A stretch of DNA of 64,000 bases. Source: Bryum argenteum. Its lineage: Eukaryota > Streptophyta > Bryopsida > Bryales > Bryaceae. The notes beneath the pieces are model-generated. The model ran no database searches. It had not been told where the DNA came from and saw only the letters and a program-made list of their open reading frames with translations. The DNA lies in NCBI GenBank assembly GCA_037043015.1, contig CM073325.1, forward strand, positions 6,985,001 to 7,049,000, in the 5' to 3' direction. Below are positions 36,611-49,509 of this stretch, one piece after another (the first letter of the stretch is position 1; each line of letters starts with the position of its first letter). A program made the translations under genes and the position numbers.

Positions 36611-37338
36611 TTCCATATAAACAAGGATATGCAACTCCAAATATAACCTCCTCACTCATGAAGTCAATGCTCTAGTGCCAAGTTGAACATTTGTTTGAGC
36701 ATAAAGGTGGAGATGGCCATTTACCATTCACGTTCCTAGTAAATACTCCGTTCTTTCTTTGCTGTTACTTATACACAAAGTACACATGCTACAAATGAAG
36801 TTGCCTCATAAATAAAGGAGCAACAACAAGAACTAAATTTCTTTTGAAGCCCTCCTTGCTGAATAATATGTCACTCACCTTACCCCAATACACTTGTAAA
36901 CAAATCAAGAAATATTAAATGTTTCTACGAGTTGCAAATAAACCAGAAATAATTCTACATGTACTAAAAGCGGGAATGCACCCCAATTCACCCATCTTTA
37001 CATCCAAACCACCTTAAATATAACCCTCACCAGATACATGTATGCTTACACCTCCATGGTTACATACCTACATGTGGAAATGGGCTACAATGTAAACTTA
37101 TAAGGTGAAATAACCACAAAATCATTTCATATGCAATACATAAACCTTCAAACACATCACCGATGACCATTTACATGTATTCATTAAACAATTGAGAAAT
37201 AAACATTAAATAAATTGGAAAAAAAGTACAACGGGAGAATTCAAAGTACTAACAAAAAGGAGCATACGTTGCATATATGGTGGTAGACCTTCATGATGTC
37301 GTACTCTGATCTTGAAGTAATTCCTTCAAATTCTAACT
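36611..37338. other. 3' flank of kinase copy 3
   Basis: Non-coding. It is the inverted counterpart of 9,060-9,770 and part of the duplicated block. Confidence 0.4.
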
Positions 37339-40268
37339 TCAAACTCCCTCGCTTTGATGAAAATAGTCATGGGGTATCCTCTGCAAAGCCCATCGTCTTA
37401 GACAAATTGAAGTAACGAATCGGCATGAAATCTGCACATTTGATAACATCCAATTAAACATCATGAGTTACCTACTCATACTACAACCTTCACGACTATC
37501 ATACTCCTACTCATATGCCATTGTCATTTGTACTTTACGTATTAAGTGATAGCATTAGTTGATACTCAAATCAAAGAGAAACTCACATGATAATATTACA
37601 AAAACCTTCCAACCAACTACAATGAGAATAGAGAGTAAGATTGAGTTTGAGGAATTACCATGAAAAATAAAGGTAAACCTCTGAATTTCACCAGATCCTT
37701 GTGATGTTGAGGTTTTTGTCTACTTAAAAGCCATGATGTACTACTCCATTGAGTAAAACTTGAACCAGAGCAATATCCCGATCGACGAAGAACATCTATG
37801 GCAGCGGTATGACGTATATTTCCTTCTTCAAGAGGAACATACTCTTTGAGAGAAAATTTAGGCATAGCTTGATTAAAAGGACATGCTCTCATACTTGAAG
37901 GGCAAAATGAAGCCATAACACGCTTGAAGTTATGCAATTGTATATCAACATCCTCTGTGACCAGCTTGTGAAATACTATATAGAAATTAAGCAGCCCTAT
38001 AGAGGCCATGCCTTTCAGAAGAGCATCCACACAACAACCCTTCTTATTGTGCACAAGCATTGCATAGTGCAAGCAACCATTCTGAAGCCATGCTTCGGCT
38101 TTGAGAACTAGGAGATTCACTTCACAACAAACTTCTAAAAATTTGTGAAAGTCTTCTGTTTGGCCAACAAATAAGTTATCACTGGTTATCTCAATGACAT
38201 AAGTTCCCTTGATATCATCATCGGTTTGTATATACCTCCCATTCAAGTCAAATATCTTTCTCAAATTCCTCCTCAAAGCCTGTGCACCAAAGCAAATTAC
38301 TCTTATAAATGCTTATTTCATAATTCATTTACATAACAATAAATCCTTCATGAACTATTCACATAACATTGTTATTTATATACTTTATTTAGATAATATA
38401 GATAAAAATCCAATCAACATCTATGTAGAATAAATACAAGATACCATTTCGAATCAATGCTTACCCTCTCAAGTTGTGCAACAACAGATGGCCCTTGAAG
38501 TCTCACTCCATTTCCGTCGCCTACCTCCAGATCTATGATATAACATGAATGATACAATGTAAGGTTGCAAAAAAATTCTGAATATATTAACATGAAGTAC
38601 ACAAATTTAAAAGAACTCTCTTAAACCTTCCCACTTAAAAAAGTCAAAATAATAACTTACCATACACAACTTTTTCACTTGTATGCGTTGTAGTAGCTTT
38701 GAATGTCAGCACTTCCTGCCATGCTAGGTCCTCCATGACCTGAAGCAAAGTCAATGACGAACAATGCCTCCATTGTTCAACCTACAAACATTGGAATTGT
38801 GTAAATCAAAGTTTCAGAGATAGCCCAACTAGCCTCCATGATGGTAAAAATCAATACCTTGCACACATTGATCAAATGCTAAACACAAACAAGATCTACT
38901 TGAACAAATTCGACAATGGCAACAATCTAAGATAACTCATTGATACTAACAAAACCAAAGATAATAATTCACAAATGAAATATGAAGCAAAAAAACAAAT
39001 CAAAGTAAAGAGGTGAAGTGGAAGGGGTAAAGAGGAGAAGTGATATACCTTAATAATAGTTGCATATTCATGGATTTCATTGTCAATCACAACACTTGTT
39101 GGATGACTTTGCCTACACTCTAGCAAGTTAGGTATCTTCTGCTTATACTTGAGTAATTTCTTTATCTCGTTAAAGTTTGGCCTTTCCTTCGGATTAGGAT
39201 GCCAACAACTCTTTATAATGCTCCTCAAAAACAACGGCACTTCACTAGGAAGAGTTGGACGATGTCCACTCAAAACTTCACCCCATGTACATGGTTCATA
39301 CTTTGGGTCAAATGGAATGCGACCCGTTACAATCTCATAACACGTCATGCCGTAACTATATACATCTGTCATAGTAGTGAATGTCACTTCCGCACTTGGA
39401 ACCCTATTCTCCAATTGTTGAAAGATCTCAGGTGCTCTCCAAAATGATGTACCCATCACTAACCCAGAGCTCTCAAAATCAGCTACAATTACATTAATCA
39501 ATTTATCATTTGTAACCATCCCCTCATCTTGAATCATGTCACCACAAGAATACTTCCTAGCTAGAACTAGCACATTGGAGGCTTTCAAGTCCCTGTGTAT
39601 AATATTATGCTTGGTGTGAAGTGTGTCCATATCTTTGGCTATTGTCAACATCAAATCGATGGCTTGTTCAAAGCAGAAAGGGCCATCTGCGGAACACCTT
39701 CCTTTCATTTGACGATCAATCAATAACCGCAAATCACCCCACCGTCTCAACATCACGAAGGCAAACCTTCCCCTCAACGGCTCCTCCTCCAACAATATTC
39801 CTCCCAAAATATTAAAATGCGGCACATCGTACCCATACCGATTCTAGTCCAATTCCTAGTCCGCATATAATTGGAGCGAGATGACAACAACCCAATAGGC
39901 CATTGCGCTTGAAATGCTTGGAGAGGAACATCGCCCTTCATCACCTTCACCGCCATATGAAACTTACCATCCTCTCCTATACGAGCTTCATATATATCCG
40001 CTTGTGCTCCATGGCTGATTTTCTTTCCCAATCTTATCGATCGTCCCCAACTTAGGAAGAAACCACCATATTCAGTGTTTTTCTGCAACTGAGCGAAGTA
40101 CTCAAAGTTGTCTTCAGCTGACCAGTTCGAGGAAGTCGAGGAAGTCGCGGACTCATCCAACTCGCTAAAGTGACTAGTTTCCGAAAATTCCATCTCGGAA
40201 TCAGTTTGACAACTGAAGTAAGTTGTCGGTGCTGACGGGACCAACGGACACGAGGAGGGACCCGCCAT
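37339..40268 (-). pseudogene. Kinase with novel C-terminal domain, copy 3, frameshifted
   Basis: Exons on the minus strand are 40268-39049, 38781-38661, 38532-38465, 38279-37659 and 37431-37339. Splice sites match copies 1 and 2. The start MAGPSSCPLVPSAP and the motifs HRDLKASNVLV, VADFESS and WRAPEIF are present. Exon 1 is 1,220 bases, not a multiple of three, and the frame breaks near 39,825-39,870, just after the QAQWPIGLLSSR stretch and before FNILGG. The segment there is longer than in copy 2. Either the gene is dead or one base is wrong in the assembly. All downstream exons stay open, so the break may be recent. The conserved exon 4 domain (RKIFDLNGRYIQ to FRGLPLFF) is intact. Confidence 0.7.
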
Positions 40269-42230
40269 GATTACGGATATTTTTACACAAGAAGATCCTT
40301 GCTTTCGCACAAAATCCTTCGATGTCACCACTGCACCAATCACAGCAGGTTTCTCGTACGTTCAACTTTACGAATGACTCTCCACGTTGTACCTGTTAAT
40401 TCAAACAACTCCAGCTTGTCATACTTATAGTGAATTCAGAGTTGCAAACGAGGTTGAGAAGCACTACATCCGGTCTATCTTCTGCCGAAGCACATACAGA
40501 CATGTGATTAGGTCCCAGTCGCAAGATGCCCTGCAACAACAACCTAAGCTACTACATCACACTTCCACTAAAACCAGTCACCTTCGGTGACCGGCTTTCG
40601 ATAACTTCACACACCACAAAATGAGGGGCTCATCTGTACTCGAGGATGCAAATGAAGCCGGTGCAAACTAACGAAATCAGTTACAATGGACATTATTTAA
40701 TGACAAACAACGAAGATAAGATCAACCGAAAGACTTCCATGCTTGCAAGCACCGACGTTGAAGAATCGACTCATGCAAGCCGCCAGATCCAGGTTTGGAA
40801 GGGAGTACAAGAAGTTATTTTCTATGATCGGTTGAACTACATTGTACCAAATTATGCAGCATACAGAAAGAAATGACAGCTCATGCGAACGGGATTAAAA
40901 TCTATTAAGTTGTAGATTTTGGGTTGAAAACATTGCTTATTTTCTTGGGAGTGGTGCCCCAAAACATTGCCCAAGTAAGCAAGCCCCAAAACATTGCCCA
41001 AGTAAGCAATGTTTGCACAAAAAGCAATGTTTGTAACATTACAAATCCCCCTCTTTTCTAGGAGAAGCTCGGAGACATGGACCGTTCTGTGCCACACCAT
41101 CTCTGTTAGCCGACCTAGTGCATCTAAGCCAAACATGCACATTATGCTGTGACTAGCTGATTTGGCAGCACATTCAAAGGCATGCATGTCGACCTTCCAC
41201 GGCAACAAACCCGAAAGGATCCGCCCTCGACAAAAGTTGTACACGAAGAAATAGAGAACGAAAGATTGTTTACAAGAGCTGTCCATTACCGACACAAAAA
41301 GTGACGATCGACTTTGTCAAATGCCGGACAATGCATGTGTACTTGTTGATACCGCGTCCACTGCCTGCTTCTGCAAGCAAAGGCAATAAATGAAACAAGG
41401 AAGAAATTACACTCAAAGTTGGGCTTTCAACCATATGAGGTCAATGGCTGTGGAGGGAGGAGCACTTCTTTCTCTCTTGCTCTTTTAACTACTCTTGCCA
41501 ATAAACGACTAGTATGATACTTAGGGTGTTCTCACACGCAAGCGGACCAAAGGATCAAATTCGCAAGTGAAGCCTACATAGTCGAAAGAAATTCGAAAGA
41601 AATTGCTCATCAATTTAACACCAAATCAATAACAACCACAAGACTTCCACGCTTGTAAGCACAGACAGTGAAGATTCAACTCGCAACATGCCACCAGATC
41701 GAGGTTTTTAGCTTTACAGAAGTTTACGCCTTCCAGAGTTCACGATCGGTTCAAGCAACAGGAAATGATACCGACAATCACATTTCAGAAGAAAAACGAG
41801 ACTCGGTCCCTAAGAAAGCAGGACTTAACCATTCAACCCAATCTTGAAAAGCTCTGGATAGATTTGTTACCGGTGCAAGTGTAGATCAAGTTATGCAGTA
41901 AGTGAGCTTCGATTCAGTTGGAGGCACGAACCATGCTGCGCCACACACGTTGCTGAGAGCTCATATAACCCTGGTGGAACAAACGATCTAGTGTGCACTC
42001 CGAGCAACGCACAATTCTAGTCCTTGAAAAGCTGATGCTACAGCACACCCAAAAGCACGATCGATCATCTACGACAACAAACTCGAAAGACCGTCTCCAG
42101 TAAAAGCCATGTGCACGAAAGAGAGAGAGAGAGGGATACGCTTTGTGGGTGCCGTTTACACACTAACCGACAAGCAAGTGGTCCGTCCATTGTAAAGCTA
42201 GAGACAGTTGTAACCGCCTATTTGCAGACT
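40269..42230 (-). promoter_or_regulatory. Leader of kinase copy 3: two leader units
   Basis: The inverted counterpart of 16,935-18,765 in copy 2. Units lie at about 42,220-41,600 and 41,390-40,700. A small insertion at about 40,905-41,050 contains a 26-bp direct repeat (CCCCAAAACATTGCCCAAGT twice, at 40,960 and 40,983) and inverted AAGCAATGTTT words; copy 2 lacks it. Confidence 0.45.
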
Positions 42231-42344
42231 TTTACCATATGTACACCACGTTTGTTCCGATATGAGTGGAAAATTGATTATTTGATTCTAATGTACCGTT
42301 TGTTAACTTCATGGTCGGTTACTTCACTAAATTTACCTTTCAAA

Positions 42345-42352
42345 ACAATAAA

Positions 42353-42384
<32 letters not shown>

Positions 42385-42385
42385 A
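42345..42385. repeat. (AAAT)n/(AAT)n microsatellite
   Basis: A run of AATAAATAAATAAATAAATAATAATAATAA-type simple sequence at the edge of the duplicated block. Confidence 0.85.
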
Positions 42386-42595
42386 CTCAATGCAGATTAT
42401 TGTTGTCCTAAACTTATATAATTGATGATTTAGCACCAAGGCTACAGAGACTATGGAGTTCTTTCAGTTGTTGCTATATATATTTATATAGGTTAAGGTA
42501 ACTTGCTCAAGGATGGTTGAAGTGTAAGCATGGCAAGTTTATAGTGAAGTTGGTTCTTCAAATAATTATTGTGTATGGGTAAAGTTTTTAGAAGA

Positions 42596-42862
42596 TTAAC
42601 CCCTAACTCTCCTTAAAACCCGAAACGGGTTTTGGAGGTTCCCGCAGGAGAAAAACTCAGCCAACTTTGACCATTATAATCTCACAAATGAGGAAGAATG
42701 AACGGTTCAAATTTGGTATGTGAGAAGAATGTCAAGTGAACTTTGAGATCTTACGGTTGAAACTCTTAAAGAATGCTTGGATTGAGATTTTCTGAGCTTA
42801 ATCAAAGGAAGGTCAAATTTTGTGACTTAGACCGTTTTTCAACAAGGAGAGTTAGGGGTTAA
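42596..42862. mobile_element. TA-2: second 259-bp MITE, with an empty site elsewhere
   Basis: The body 42,600-42,858 is 259 bp, with TTAA at 42,596-42,599 and 42,859-42,862. The ends CCCCTAACTCTCCTT form perfect 15-bp inverted repeats. Next to the left end is the hairpin AAAACCCG-AAA-CGGGTTTT. The paralogous locus at 4,793-4,830 (read in reverse) has a single TTAA (4,806-4,809) between the same flanks, so excision-free insertion at TTAA is visible directly. Confidence 0.92.
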
Positions 42863-43035
42863 AGATACTGAAATCAAAAAAATTGGGCCCATATAGAATT
42901 TGTTGTGAATTTTTGTAGTTGAATATGTAGTTGAATATGTAGTTGTTCCTAAAATGGTGAATTCTAATTTGTTTCATAGGTCAACCCTCAAAGTTCACAT
43001 GTTTACCTAAATATGGATAGTCCACAGTTTAAAAA

Positions 43036-44340
43036 TTAATTCCTAAAAGCGCCGAATGTTGGAAGATGGCATTTAGGATGGAAGGTAGCTACTTTGGAGA
43101 GCCATAATCTCTTCATCTAGGGTCCATTTTGGATGAAATTTCTTGGGTTGAGTCCCAAATCTAGTCTAGTTTGTGATGGTACAAATTGCACACCCATGTA
43201 CAAATTATGAATAAATGGCATGCATTTTAATTAAGGCAGCTCTTGTTTGAGTTCTCAAACATGAGGCATGTTTTACCATTTGCAAGCGGATTATGTGAAA
43301 TCAAAAATATCTTTTTATAAGCATGATCTTGACCCCTACAGGTCCTTGGGGTATTTTTAGGCAAAAAATCATTCTTGAGAAAAGTGACATAGATGAAAAT
43401 AAATATAATCTATTCAGATATCAACTGTACAAATTTGTAATAGACTTGTTGTAGATCATGTCAACCGAAACATAACTCATGGGACCTTTTAGGTTGCGAT
43501 ATCATTACCATTTAGTTTGCAAATCACGTTAGAGAAAACTATCATTTTCACTTTGAAATGAAGATACTACCAACATGAAATTTGCATTCAAATATTCACC
43601 AATTAGACAGATGTTTATCTTCATTTCAAAAGACTTTATTGTACTAAAAATCTTTATCAATAAAATATCTTGGCTCAAATAGCAGCCTTACAATGGTGAA
43701 TTTTGCCAAACATTTTACAAAAGAAAAATAATTGATAAATGGATCCTGTGCACTTAAGCCCATGCCTTATCTTCAATACATCTTTGATCGGGTCAAGGTT
43801 TCTATCACTAAAACTAGACTATGTTTTCAATCCATCTCAGCAAATTAAATTAAATCTAACATTGGATTAAGGAGACATAGCTTCTTGAAGATCATCCATT
43901 TTTTCACTTTTTTCATTATAGAAACATCTTTTCAAATCCAATACCAAAGTTATCCGGATCAAAAATCTTCCAACTACAAAGTTATTGGGATGCATCTAAG
44001 AGCTAGTTCTCACTATGCCGCCCAAGTCGAGAGGTCGTTGCTCAAATTCCTCTCATTCTTAGGTGAAAGGTGGAGAGAGAATTCCTTCAAAAATTATAAT
44101 AAGTGACCATTGAATATTTGATCAAAAAAGATTTTGGGCTCTCAACCAAAGTTTGGGTTTCCATTATTATTCTAGGAAACCCCTCATTTCTAGTCTATTT
44201 GGATCTTCCTATGAGGTCTCCTCTCAATCTTGTCTTTCTTCTTGCCCTTCTGTTGTTGTTCGCAACACCATAGTGTCAAAAAATAACATTTTGAATAAAG
44301 GGCAGAAAGTCAACGCCCCCTTGGCTCTTCTTGTCCCTTG
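43036..44340. mobile_element. TA-1 mosaic, second locus
   Basis: An old end TTAATTCCTAAAAGCGCC stands at 43,036, the counterpart of the end at 4,637. A second end with CTTGACCCCTACAGG is at 43,329. The interior is collinear (inverted) with 1,980-4,600. 44,000-44,170 matches 2,500-2,660 inverted. It has no coding capacity. It supplies the empty-site comparison for 2,772-3,744. Confidence 0.55.
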
Positions 44341-44449
44341 GCTCCCCTAATCCTCTCGTATAAGGGACCAAATGACCACGCGACTTCTTTTTTTATTGTA
44401 TAAATATACAAGCTTAATACCAACAACCATGTGCATGGATTGTATGAAT

Positions 44450-45169
44450 ATGATTCAAATAAATACTTTGAAACAATTTAGGTAAGAAAACAAAAAGTCA
44501 TAAAAAAACAACTTGCATGCATGGTGAGCAAAAAGCCATGCACCCACAATACACCAACAAAATTGATCAAACAAGCCCTTGACATAGCTCAACAACTCTT
44601 CTGCTATCCTACATGTAACCTTCAATGTCAAATTCCATGCAATGTACATTCTACACCACGAACTCCAAACTATGAATACAAAACACACGACCATCATATT
44701 TTGTACAACCGTGGTACAAGCCCTATACACCCACCTACACCACTACACCCCCCTTATTTGAATCCACCAATTAAAATCACCAATAACCAACTACATTTCC
44801 GATATATTCAATATTAGACCATAAAGAAATCAAAACAAATGATAATTACAAAATCCTAAAAACATACTAAACCTACCTATGCCAATGGAAATGGAAATTA
44901 CCAAATGATATTACATACAATAAATGGATAGCACAAAGAGACCTCTTCCCCACTAAATTTACCAATAACCATACAACACAACACCTCCTTGCTTGCTTAA
45001 TATTAGTACAAAACAACATATATATTACAGGGATTTACTAAATATCCATTTTGTAGTAGAACAATCCCGAGATACAAGACACATACTCCCAACAATGTCC
45101 TTGCACACTACAAAAATTAGTGTAAATGAATGTAACTCTTCAAAAGATATTATCTTCAACCAAAACTCC

Positions 45170-45206
<37 letters not shown>

Positions 45207-45365
45207 AAGATAAAATAGCACACATTTATGATGAAACAAGAAAACACCTTATGACTATACCTATAAACAAAGTAAAATGGCTATGGAATCAATACTCTAA
45301 AGCAAAAGATTTACAACACGGATTCACGCCTCCCACACAAACATTTGAAACAAAATTAATATGAC
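44450..45365 (+). mobile_element. Degenerate retroelement coding region, probably LINE-like
   Basis: Long stretches are open in alternating frames: 44,521-44,817; about 44,890-45,045 (with LPNDITYNKWIAQRDLF); and 44,993-45,364 (with KIAHIYDETRKHL and KVKWLWNQYSKAK). The pattern looks like a decayed transposon protein, but I could not name the domain. A poly-A run of about 32 bases at 45,173-45,204 lies inside. Linking it to the reverse transcriptase at 31 kb is a guess. Confidence 0.35.
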
Positions 45366-45419
45366 TTGTTGTAGAAAGAGTAACTAATTTTTTGAGGGCA
45401 AAACATACCACATTTGGTA

Positions 45420-45974
45420 AAAAATCTAATATGAGGCTCTTTGCCTCTTTGCAATTGTGTTCCTAGGCAATTTAGGAACATGTCTATCAAATTTTTACCC
45501 TCATACGACCTATAAAACCTATAGAAATGCTTAATTATTTGCATGGAGGTATGCTGAAATTTAAATACAAAGGCCACTCTTTGACAATAAAAATTGACAT
45601 GTGAAAAATAATGGGATTGAAAAGCCTAGAAACCTTTTTGACATGAACAAAAGACAAAACTTGAAAAAAGTAAAATCTCAATTTTTGGTGAATTTTTTGG
45701 AGTTTCTGTGATCTAATTGACTTCGGGCAGATGCTGAGAATAAATGAGCATGAACTGAAATTTGGGTAATCTTCGGCAGATTTCAAATCGTGTTACCAAA
45801 CACTGACTTTAATTATCTCCTAAAGTATGAGGAATATCAAAATGAGTAATAACTTTTCTGAAAGGTGTGGAGAAACTCTACAACCTGCAAAAGGTTTCAA
45901 ATTCATACGAGCTAAATATAGTAAATCAGACGCTGACCGAACCCCATCTGCCCTTAGTCCACTTCAAGGATTAA
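45420..45974. mobile_element. TA-5 fragment with right end
   Basis: The core matches 10,390-10,890. The right end reads CTTAGTCCACTTCAAGGATTAA (TTAA 45,971-45,974), the counterpart of 10,880-10,897. The left end was not found. Confidence 0.5.
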
Positions 45975-47009
45975 ATAAAAATGAGCTTGTATTTTGAGTG
46001 TGGCAGTAACAGAAGTTTGAGCTGGAAAATGACTGGATGAAAGAGTCGGTGCAGAAACCAAAGAGAAAGTCCCACAAACTGAGTCAAACTGTCCAATGAT
46101 TCTCCGGGAATCGTGAACCCCCAAACTCACAGCTGTTTGGATATTCAACTTGGAAACAGTAGCATATTCGGTGACGGACTCACTATTGCAAAGAGTCATC
46201 CCTATGAAAAAACTCCGGCACCAGAACAGCAACTTTAGGAGGAGAACGAAATCACCTGTTTAGGTCAACCTAGATAGACTCCAGAATTCGTTCCAGATTC
46301 TGCATCATGCGCAATAATGGCTCAAATTTCAGGATAGGAACTGCAGTGAAGTCAACAACGGCTTACAAATTTCAGGATGGGAACTGTGTAAGGTAGACTG
46401 TCCTAAAAGGGCCACCTTAAGAGATCTGACCTATTTTTAGCACTACTAAATTCAAAATAAAATTATGACCACATTCGAAATAGGTTTTTGGGATTGCGAA
46501 AATTTGCAACATATAATTCGCATTGGTGAATTTTATACAAAATTCCAAAGTGCTAAGTAAGATTTGACCCAAATGCGTTATATACAAATGAGGTACATCT
46601 GTATTTTCACAATCTACAAATGAGGTACAAATCGCTTTTGGGTACAGAGCGCTTTTAGGACTGCCTACCATAGTGAAGTTGGTAGTGGAAACAATTTCTT
46701 GTGCATGGGCAAAGTAAGGGAACTAGAATCATTATATTTTGACTCTACTATAATGTGCTACGTAGACTTGAAGTTGGACTTATAGGTGTTTCTAAAATGG
46801 TGCCCTTAAATAGCACTTGCTATATATGAGTACATTGGACTACAACTGTGCGTGAATAAGTCCAGTGAGCCATTATTGATACTCCTTCATCTCCTAGCAC
46901 TCTACCTAAACCACCAAAGGTCGACAAGGAAATCATACACGATTTCTATCCAACAAAAAAAACCAAGAGCAACCTTGTGTTATATTTCATAACAACATCT
47001 AAGATTTTT
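45975..47009. other. Unannotated stretch with a piece of the kinase upstream repeat
   Basis: 46,670-46,800 resembles 42,535-42,960 (the GTGAAGTTGGT and GCATGGGCAAAG words). Open frames at 45,954-46,232 and 46,417-46,671 on the minus strand have no recognisable domain and are not called. Confidence 0.35.
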
Positions 47010-47354
47010 CCCTTAAAAACTAAGCGTTTCCTCACCCTCCAAAACCAAAAACTGCCATTTTTCACCTTTGTTGGGAATGGGGAAATGGAGACACTTTTTT
47101 TTTCTTGTTTTAGACTTTGAACCATAAGATCTTGTACCTAACTTGTATACAAAGGACTAGTCAAAATTTCAACCGTTCGATGTTTGTCATTTGTGAGATC
47201 ATAACAATCAAAGTTTGTCCAACACTTTTTTTTGTCGTTGTCCGAGAGGCATTGTCTAAATGGTGCCAAGAGCAACTTGATGATTGTTACTCCAAACATT
47301 TTCCCCTCATTTCTTTCCATGTAGGTAATCAAGTTGGGTACGCTCATGTAAAAT

Positions 47355-48287
47355 TTAACCCCTAAAAATCCAGGCATTTCCTCGACCTCCACAACCAAAA
47401 ACTGCCATTTTTCACCTTCGTTGGGAAATGGGGAAATGGAGAAACTTTTCTTTCTGATTTTAGACTTTGAACCGTTAGATCTTGTACCTAACTTGAATAC
47501 AAAGAACTTGTCAAAATTTCAACCGTCGGATGTTTGTCATTTGTGAGATCATAACAATCAAAGTTTGACCAACACTTTTTTTTGCCGTTGCGTGAGAGGC
47601 ATTGTCTAAATGGTGCCAAGGGCAACTTGATGATTATTACTCCAAAAAAATTTCCCTCATTTTTTTTCATGTAGGAAATCAAGTTGGGTAGGCTCATGCA
47701 AAATTTTAGAGACCAATTCCACTTTTTGACCTTAATGTAAATTATTTTATGAAAGAAGGTCTAAAAACAACCATTTAGTAAAACAAGCACCACACATGAT
47801 TTATTTAGTTTAAGAAAAATCTGGACGGTGAGTAGGTGCATTAATGAGAATGTGAATTTCGAAAAAAAAATCTTGGAAAAAATCCAAAATCTCGAATTTT
47901 GGCAATTTTTGAAAGAAAAAATTGTAAAATTACTAGAAATTGTGAAGACTGTTTTTGAAAGTTTTGGAGGCTGCCCTTGTAAAATTGGTAAACTTTTTGA
48001 CTTCGGATACTTTGAAATTTGAATAGTAATTTGGTAATGAACATATTTCTAAAAAAAAATACTTAAAAAAAAATATTTTAAACTGCCCGTTTTTGTCTTG
48101 AAATCTAAAATTTCTAGATAAAGGTTATAAAACTAAAATTTGGCTTTGCAAATTTTACCACATACACATTACAGTATGGGGAGCATCCAGTAAAAATCTA
48201 AGGCAATAATATCAATTTAATTTCTGAAAATGAGCTGCCCGAAATCTCAGAAAGCCGAATCGGTTTTCCTGGATTTTTAGGGGTTAA
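47355..48287. mobile_element. TA-3: inner 925-bp element
   Basis: The body is 47,359-48,283 with TTAA at 47,355-47,358 and 48,284-48,287. The terminal inverted repeats are CCCCTAAAAATCCAGG (16 bp, perfect). The right end carries the hairpin around CCGAATCGG at 48,255-48,263. Both subterminal regions align with the ends of the 5.9-kb piggyBac element. It is inserted in an older copy of itself. Confidence 0.88.
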
Positions 48288-48310
48288 GAGACTCATTCCA
48301 CTTTTTGACC

Positions 48311-49509
48311 TTAACCCCTAAATTTCCTTGTTGTTTTTGGAACCTTGAAACCTCAAAACTGCCATTTTCTACCACTATGTACTCCCGGCGGTACGAGTCA
48401 GATTTTTTTACTTTATTTTGACTTCTAACCGTAAGATCTTGTACAAAACCCTAAGTGGAAAAACTGGTCTAAATTTCAACCGTTAGATGTTTGGCATTTG
48501 TGAGATCATAACGTTCAAAGTTACAACAAATGTTTTTTTGGGTATTGCCTGAGAGACAAAATGTCAATGGTGCAAAGGGCGAATTGATGATGATTACCTC
48601 AAACATTTTGGTCACATTTTTTTTCATGTAGGTTTATGGGTTCTTCATGCTCATGCAAAAACTTGAAAACAGATTTCACTTTTAGAACCTTCACTAAAAA
48701 TGTTTTCCAACTTAGGGTCTAAAATCTCCCATTAGAGTTGAAATATGAAAAAACTTGGTGGTATCTATAGAGTTTTGAATTTTGAAAAAGTGAACGGTGA
48801 GTGGATGCACTCATAGGATTGTGAATTTTGGGCACAACTTTTGTTCAAAACTTTTACAATCTCAATTTGTTATAAATTTTTAAAGATTTACAGTAAGAAA
48901 ATTAGAAAATAAGAAAGGGGCAACCTTACAAAGCTGGACCCCTTATTAGCCTCACTACACCCTTTACGTGCATTCATAAAAATATCAAAGTAGATCTTGT
49001 TGTTATAAATGCAATGGCCTAAATTGGTCAAAGTCGACTTACATTTATGGCATGTGTAAGTAAAATCCAGTTGTGGATAGTGCCACCTATGCGGAATACA
49101 TTGAAATTACATTGAGATTAGTGCTACAGGGGGGGGGGATCATTTAGCATGGCATGTGAGCAACCCCCATTTGCAGATCATGGGTTAGCCATAACCCCCT
49201 TCTTAACTCCCTGCCCATGTCATATTTCTTCTCTCAAAGTGCACGACTGCCCTATTTCTGACAGCAACCCCCATTGGCTTAGAGCCCTGCCCGTTCTGCG
49301 GTCCTGCCCGTTCTCGACTCCAAAACAAAATAATGCCATAAAAGTTGTGAAAATGAGAATTTTACACCAAGATTTTTACAACATCTTCATCATGAAAATG
49401 CCCACCTCCGATAAAAAAATTAGCAAAAAATATCAATTTTTACTACTTCACTTACGCTGCCCAAAACAGCTAAAACCCGTTTTGGGTTTTAAGGAAAGTT
49501 AGGGGTTAA
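48311..49509. mobile_element. TA-4: 1,191-bp deletion derivative of the piggyBac element
   Basis: The body is 48,315-49,505 with TTAA at 48,311-48,314 and 49,506-49,509. Ends are CCCCTAAATTTCCTT and CCCCTAACTTTCCTT. The left part aligns with the right end of the autonomous element (for example ACTCCCGGCGG at 48,381, inverted at 58,570). The right part aligns with its left end (for example GGGCAG and the ATGGCAxxATTTTTGTTTTG region). It lacks transposase. It is inserted in the outer TA-3 between CTTTTTGACC and TGTACATTATT. Confidence 0.85.
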
